Shown here: positions 58,952-64,000 of the stretch, in pieces | Position numbering within the stretch: position 1 is the stretch's first letter | Layout of the letters: each line of letters opens with the position of its first letter | Assembly (NCBI GenBank): GCA_947579605.1 | Contig: OX388319.1 | Location: 20,473,447 to 20,537,446, forward strand | Origin: Athripsodes cinereus | Taxonomy: Eukaryota > Arthropoda > Insecta > Trichoptera > Leptoceridae | Length of the DNA: 64,000 bases | Reading direction: 5' to 3' | Notes under the pieces: model-generated | Seen by the model: the letters and a program-made list of their open reading frames with translations, nothing else | What the model was told of the DNA's origin: nothing | Database searches by the model: none | Position numbers and translations under genes: made by a program

Positions 58952-59491
58952 AATTAAATACAACGAATACCTACCTACTTTTATACAGTTACCTAAATCA
59001 TGCTAACTGATATTAATTTGCATAAATACCTAATTTAATTTATGATAAAAGATAATCAATAAACAAACACAAAAAAATGTAATTAAAATATGACCATGGC
59101 CCGCTTTCACATTATTTTATTTTGCATCACATATTAGTTACCTATATCTAGAAACAGTTTTAGAATCACGAGTTTCAGATCCAAAATACATATTGCAAAT
59201 GATCCCATTTTTCCAATATCTACTCAAGATATAAATTCATGGAATTTATTGGTGTAAGTAAATATTTGCATTAGTTATTCACACAGCTGTAAATAACGAA
59301 CTCTGGAAGAAGAACGAAGGCCCACATTACCAAAATACAATATGTGACTCATACGAGTTCATATAGAAACTCCAATGAAAATCGTTCTATTTTCTGATAG
59401 GTACGCTGCAACGATCATCATGTGTGGTTAATCCTAAATTAACTTTTAGGTCTTTCAGTTCCTTGCGCACCGGAAATCGGCAGAATTCATA

Positions 59492-59704
59492 AAAAGATAA
59501 TATTTAAATTAAATCAAACACTGTTTCATTCCACTATGAGATTGTTTTAATTATTAGAACGTTTTCAACTGCAATGTAGTCATCATCAGTAATAACACAA
59601 TAATTACTTATGATGACTACATTGTAGTTGAAAACGTTCTAATAATTAAAACAATCTCATACTGGAATGAAACAGTGTTTGATTTAATTTAAATATTATC
59701 TTTT
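59492..59704. mobile_element. Head-to-head inverted-repeat element with hammerhead arms
   Basis: Two 95-base arms (59492-59586 and 59610-59704) are near-perfect inverted copies with a short centre. Each arm starts at the centre with a hammerhead-type core and reads outward. The left arm (minus) keeps CUGAUGA; the right arm (plus) has CUUAUGA, losing an invariant G. No coding capacity. Confidence 0.8.
59548..59597 (-). ncRNA. Hammerhead ribozyme motif, left arm
   Basis: Minus strand: helix I UUAUUA (59595-59590); CUGAUGA (59589-59583); helix II GACUAC/GCAGUU around loop AUU with one A-C mismatch; GAAA (59566-59563); helix III AACGUU, self-complementary; predicted cleavage after C at 59557; helix I return UAAUAA (59556-59551), six pairs. 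Core complete. Confidence 0.62.
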
Positions 59705-59790
59705 ATAACGCATTTCCACAAAGTTACACTTGAAAATATAGAATATTTAGAATTCATACGATTTAACTAATATGATCCCAAAATATGGTT

Positions 59791-59874
59791 TCAAGAGACT
59801 AGCAGAAAATAGGGAGGAATGGAGAAAAAAATCAAAACTCGTTGCAGACCAACCCAATGGATTGTAATTCACTA
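59791..59874 (+). mobile_element. LINE family A, very short 3' fragment
   Basis: Only the final 80 bases remain: AGACTAGCAGAAAATAGGG to CAATGGATTGTAATTCACT. It shares the terminal bases of the other three copies. Confidence 0.65.
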
Positions 59875-61824
59875 TATATTACTTATAAGATCTCAAAATA
59901 TGACTGCATTTAGGTAATAAATTTTGTTTAGTACCTAATTTCATTATAGAAACCCGCATGTCGCACATATTAGTTTGATATGGCCCTGACGACGTCGAAG
60001 TCTCATGGGGTATAATCATTTTATGCATATCCCCTCTACTTATATTCCTTTTTATTTCCTTCTTGATTGGAGATGATTAATTTCATTTATATTTTTTAAT
60101 GGTTTTTTTGTGATCTCATTATCGCTGCAGTCAACTAAATGTATATTAAACTATATAATACTAACAATGTTTGCAAACTTTGCTTGTTCTCTAGTAATTT
60201 TTTTTTTGTATATTATTAACCATGTCATAACTGTCTGTTTGCGAAATAAAGTATAATATGTTCTTATATAGAAAGTCGTGTATTTTATTCAATTCCAATA
60301 CAATAATAGTTCTTTATCTTCAACACTTAACCTAACCGATCTAAGCCCGAAAATACATTAATACAAATAATATTCATGTGTAAAATATTCCTTAGTTAAT
60401 TTAATCGTTTCTTTTATTTATTACTTTTATTACAATCATAATATTGAGAAGAATTCACAAATCAAAAACCTCAGAAATTGAAGAAAAATTAAATAAGAAG
60501 ATGGTTTTAAGTTTTAAATTGTGATTATGTTAGACGCATTCGTGACTTGGAAAGCGCCGCGATGACGATAGTACACAATTATTTTGTTGTCAAGTCATAA
60601 GAATGAATTGATTATCAATTATTACTGTGAATAATGAAATAGATTTGAAAGACAACCTTAGGTCACTTTGGTGAACTTTTATTCAACGTACCTACTCCTC
60701 TCTGCTAATAGAGGTCAATATGCAAGATCATGGAAATAAAATTGATGTTATTTTTATTATAGGGCGATGGTATAATATACTCTCTAATAATAAATACTGT
60801 TGATATGCAATCAATTGCACCCAATAAGTATCTATATTTATTTGTTATTCATATAATTTAATATCAATAATATTCGCTGATTAATTATTTATTTATCAAA
60901 ATTCTATCATAATAAATACCTACTGGTAATATTGTTAGAAAGTTTTTGAACACAGATATTTTAGGCACAATGCTGGTATTTTGTACCCGCGTTTTGAGCC
61001 TAATCCTTTGATATCTTATATATCTGGATAGATGAATTTTCCCGTCATTAGACTGTTAAGTTTTTGTGTAATCATGACGTAATATGGAGACTTATTTGGT
61101 GTATAATGCTGAGAAGTGTAGATGACAATTCTGCCGCTGCGTTAAAAAATATTCAACTGTCTCTTTAAGAAATTATTTTGGTCAATCATATGGGCAAGTT
61201 TAAATAAAAACTCCTCTTATAGAGATAATTTTCTGTTCTATTAGCCATTACCTATGTGAAATGTGAAACTGAATTATCTATCAAGTATACTTTCTAGAAC
61301 CAGAGGAAAATAATTTGTAACCGTCAATAAAAAATAGCAAACTAAACCTTGTTGCAATTATTGTAGAGAAAAGAGCAACATTAATTAGTACATAGACATA
61401 TAATTATCCTAGGATAAGAGAAATGTGGATAGTCATTAGGTAGGTAGCTTCATAATAGATATAATTTCAAAGCGAAGCACTAATTATCAAATTAGTGTAT
61501 CTCTGCGTGTATTTAATCTACGCAGCTTTCTTCGCCGTGAAGAGTTCTTTGAACTGAACAAGTTGCACTAATATTATTTGCAGCTATATATTATCTACTA
61601 TACATACAAATACGATCTATCAATCGATAGAAGGTGAAGCGTACTGACATTATTTAAAATATGTATTTATCTATGCGAGTTTAATATTCCTTTAACTATA
61701 GGTAGGTACTGTGTGCTTTCTCCATTCGCCGCGTGTCTATAATATTAAATTATATTTCCACTAACTATATTTTAATAATATAATATATTACAGTATATGG
61801 CACAATCTAATGGATATACTAAAA
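59875..61824. other. No gene seen
   Basis: AT-rich; no coding exon, RNA gene or element recognised. Confidence 0.5.
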
Positions 61825-62078
61825 TTCCATGGAGCATCCAGCAGAGAGTTGGTATTCCACTTTTCTCCGAAAGTTTTTAAAGGTCCTGTAAAACGCAGGT
61901 GTTCGAAAAAGACATTGTACATGTACATCTTGAATTCTGCGATAAGGTTTGCCACCAGGTTTGAGTTTATTATTTTTTTGTTAGCACGGAAAGGACAGCT
62001 TGCATGTTTATTGAGTACTGTTGGTCTGCTGACTGCCACACTTGTAGAATAAGGCTCGATAGTATAGTAAAGTAAAGC
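61825..62078 (-). repeat. CCCACAAGTGGG repeat family, near full-length copy
   Basis: GTTGGTATTCCACTTTTCTC, AGTTTTTAAAGGTCCTGTAA, GCGATAAGGTTTGCCACCAG, GGACAGCTTGCATG and GACTGCCACACTTGTAGAAT. Confidence 0.62.
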
Positions 62079-62629
62079 AAAATATGTAATGTCCAAAAAC
62101 GCGAAAAATGGCTCATAAATAATCATCAATTTTATAGATATGCTACGTAAACAATTTAAAAGCACTCATCATTTTGATATAATTCTACAGATTTGTATAT
62201 TACGTATTGTACAAGTATCATGATTCCTGAATAATGATATAAAAAGTTCTATAAATTACAGAGTTTCATTCTCCACGATCTCGACCGACAATTAGGTAAG
62301 TACATATATTATTTTTCTCATATGACCATGTCATGCGTTATATTGCGTACTTCGTTTCAAATTAAAAGTTTTATAAGATTAAAGCTACTACGAGTAGCAC
62401 ATAAAACAACAATAATGAAGACTTTGATGGGAGAAGGGAGGAAAATTGGTAACAGTAAAATGTACATATAAAAGGTCAAACAAATATATAATTTATGTGG
62501 ATGATATTTAAAACTACATAAAAAAAATTTTTGAAGAGCAAACACTGTGAAAGTTCGTCATAATTAAATATTTAGTTTGATTAAATTAGGTAAATTAAAA
62601 CAATGTGTCATTCACATAGAGTATTATAT

Positions 62630-62675
62630 AAATGTTCATAAGCTTTTCGGACTACGTCCATCCTCAGTGAAATCT
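62630..62675 (-). ncRNA. Hammerhead ribozyme motif, left arm
   Basis: Minus strand: UUCA (62671-62668); CUGAGGA (62667-62661); helix II GGAC-GUA-GUCC after one unpaired U; GAAA (62648-62645); helix III AAGCUU, self-complementary; cleavage predicted after UA (62639); UGAA return (62638-62635). Core complete, helix II fully paired. Confidence 0.65.
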
Positions 62676-62701
62676 TCCACTCATCCACATCCTCAGTTTT
62701 A

Positions 62702-62756
62702 AGTATTTTTTCACTGAGGATGGACGTAGTCTGAAAAGCTTATGAAAATATATAAT
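62702..62756 (+). ncRNA. Hammerhead ribozyme motif, right arm
   Basis: Plus strand: GUAUUUUUUCA; CUGAGGA (62714-62720); helix II GGAC-GUA-GUCU (closing G-U); GAAA (62733-62736); helix III AAGCUU; cleavage predicted after UA (62742); return UGAAAAUAUAU, giving six pairs, one mismatch, then more pairs. The longest helix I of the set apart from 26514-26573. Confidence 0.67.
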
Positions 62757-62815
62757 ACTTTAAGTAAAAGACACAATGTTTGAATTTAATTCAATCAAAC
62801 CAAACAATTAATAAA

Positions 62816-64000
62816 AAACTTGTTAATTCTTCAACAAATTCAATTTCAACTGAATGGATTCCTGAAATATATTCATAATAGGTAATATATGTACAATGTA
62901 TGAAATATGCATATTTGCATTATGCACAGTCATAAATATATTGGTAACATGAAGACATGCCAATTTGTAAGAAACATTATTAATTTACAACATAAAACGC
63001 GACATGTCTACGCGTCAAATAACAATTAAAACTGCAAACCAATTATATTATTATACATACCTATTATATGACGTAGGTATGATGTTTGTAGTAACGAATA
63101 ATATCCCGCAGACATATTAAGACTTATCAGAAAGCTCGTGTTACGAAATGACTACCGTATAATTACCTCATAAAGTTACGATAATGTCAGAGACATTCTT
63201 AACTTTACTGATTGTGCAATCATAAAAAAACATTGAAATATGTATAAATGTTTTTCAAATACCAATGCCATTATATCACAATCCTTTTTCTTGCGCAACG
63301 TCACCCCAAAGACATTTTTATTGTTTTATGTAATGTCTTTGCTATCACCATATTAATTGTATCAAATTTTTGGTTGTTTTTTTTAGTTCGGTACTATGTA
63401 AGTATTATCATCTAATATTCTGACAAAGTGACAAAAAGAAAAATATTTATCGCGATTATTTATCTCAACTCTCTCTTCATATTCGCTGTACAATGCTAAG
63501 TGAATTGCTTGAAATATTCACCATCAATTGCCTACATAACATGAAATGTACTAAGTGGAAAATTACTCTCAGTACTTATTTCAACCGTTAAAAACCTTGA
63601 GGCCAAAGTTACCTCGACTGAAGTTCATTATTATATTATTTTTAAAATACAGAGAATGAGTGATTATTTTTCTGTCTAACAAATCATATTACGTTTTTGA
63701 ATTGCCCACAAAGCTATTTCCATTCGACACAACATGACGAATGACGCAGTTGTAAGTAAAATATTATTTTTAAATGAATTTACAAATTCATGCTGTTTTG
63801 CGTAATGAAAGTCCGAACAACATCATTCCGCACAATATCTCTGTTTGTAGATTTAATTATCTTGGCTTACACATTAATGACGGATGCAAAAAAGCTTCGT
63901 CTAAATTTAAATAAAAACTAATACGTACGTAGATGGAATAATAAAAAAGCCAATTAAAAACTGGACGGAATTTTATTAAAGAACTGATCAAAAGTTGTAG
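62816..64000. other. No gene seen
   Basis: AT-rich to the window end, nothing recognised. Confidence 0.5.

Larger units (their letters stand above)
62560..62815. mobile_element. Head-to-head inverted-repeat element with two hammerhead motifs
   Basis: The arms pair over about 120 bases: outer AATTAAATATTTAGTTTGAT and ACAATGTGTC, inner CATAAGCTTTTCGGACTACG / CGTAGTCTGAAAAGCTTATG. Each arm has a full hammerhead core reading outward from the centre (62668-62713). No coding capacity. Confidence 0.8.

Overview
The window looks like AT-rich insect nuclear DNA. I base this on insect-type non-LTR retrotransposons, hAT, pogo and foldback elements, tRNA-derived SINEs, an integrin alpha first exon, and split genes with GT-AG introns. 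ACCTACCTAC-like runs and LINE 3' ends ending in CCGTATCCCA recall Lepidoptera or Hemiptera, but I cannot fix the order. No bacterial, plasmid or CRISPR features are seen.

Only two cellular protein-coding loci can be supported, both on the minus strand in the right third. (1) 50468-56139 carries five exons with matching splice phases. They encode the last 468 residues of a protein I do not recognise, which consists of two diverged copies of one module plus a C-terminal domain; its 5' end was not found. (2) 47292-47473 is the first coding exon of an integrin alpha subunit (signal peptide plus the start of the beta-propeller), ending in a good donor. The rest of that gene should lie to the left, but no further exon was recognised in 47 kb, so the left three quarters is probably a repeat-filled intron plus flanking DNA.

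The left part (1-47000) is a graveyard of mobile elements. It holds a hAT relic (about 1020-1625), 3' ends of at least six LINE families, one longer I/LOA-type LINE with RT and RNase H (7862-9720), a pogo/Tigger-type deletion derivative (41645-42307), hAT MITEs, tRNA-derived SINEs, foldback elements, and a family of at least eleven dispersed repeats built around the palindrome CCCACAAGTGGG.

The most interesting signal is a set of hammerhead-ribozyme-like motifs (CUGANGA, helix II, GAAA, short helix III, UH, helix I). The best lie at 26514-26573, 59492-59704, 62560-62815 and 21836-22015, with weaker ones at 47053-47090 and 28612-28745. In every intact motif helix III is a self-complementary palindrome with no loop (AGCCGGCU, AACGUU, AAGCUU, ACGU), and most sit at the centre of head-to-head inverted repeats of about 200-260 bp with no reverse transcriptase nearby. 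This resembles the minimal hammerheads known from Penelope-like elements and retrozymes, here in short non-autonomous back-to-back units.
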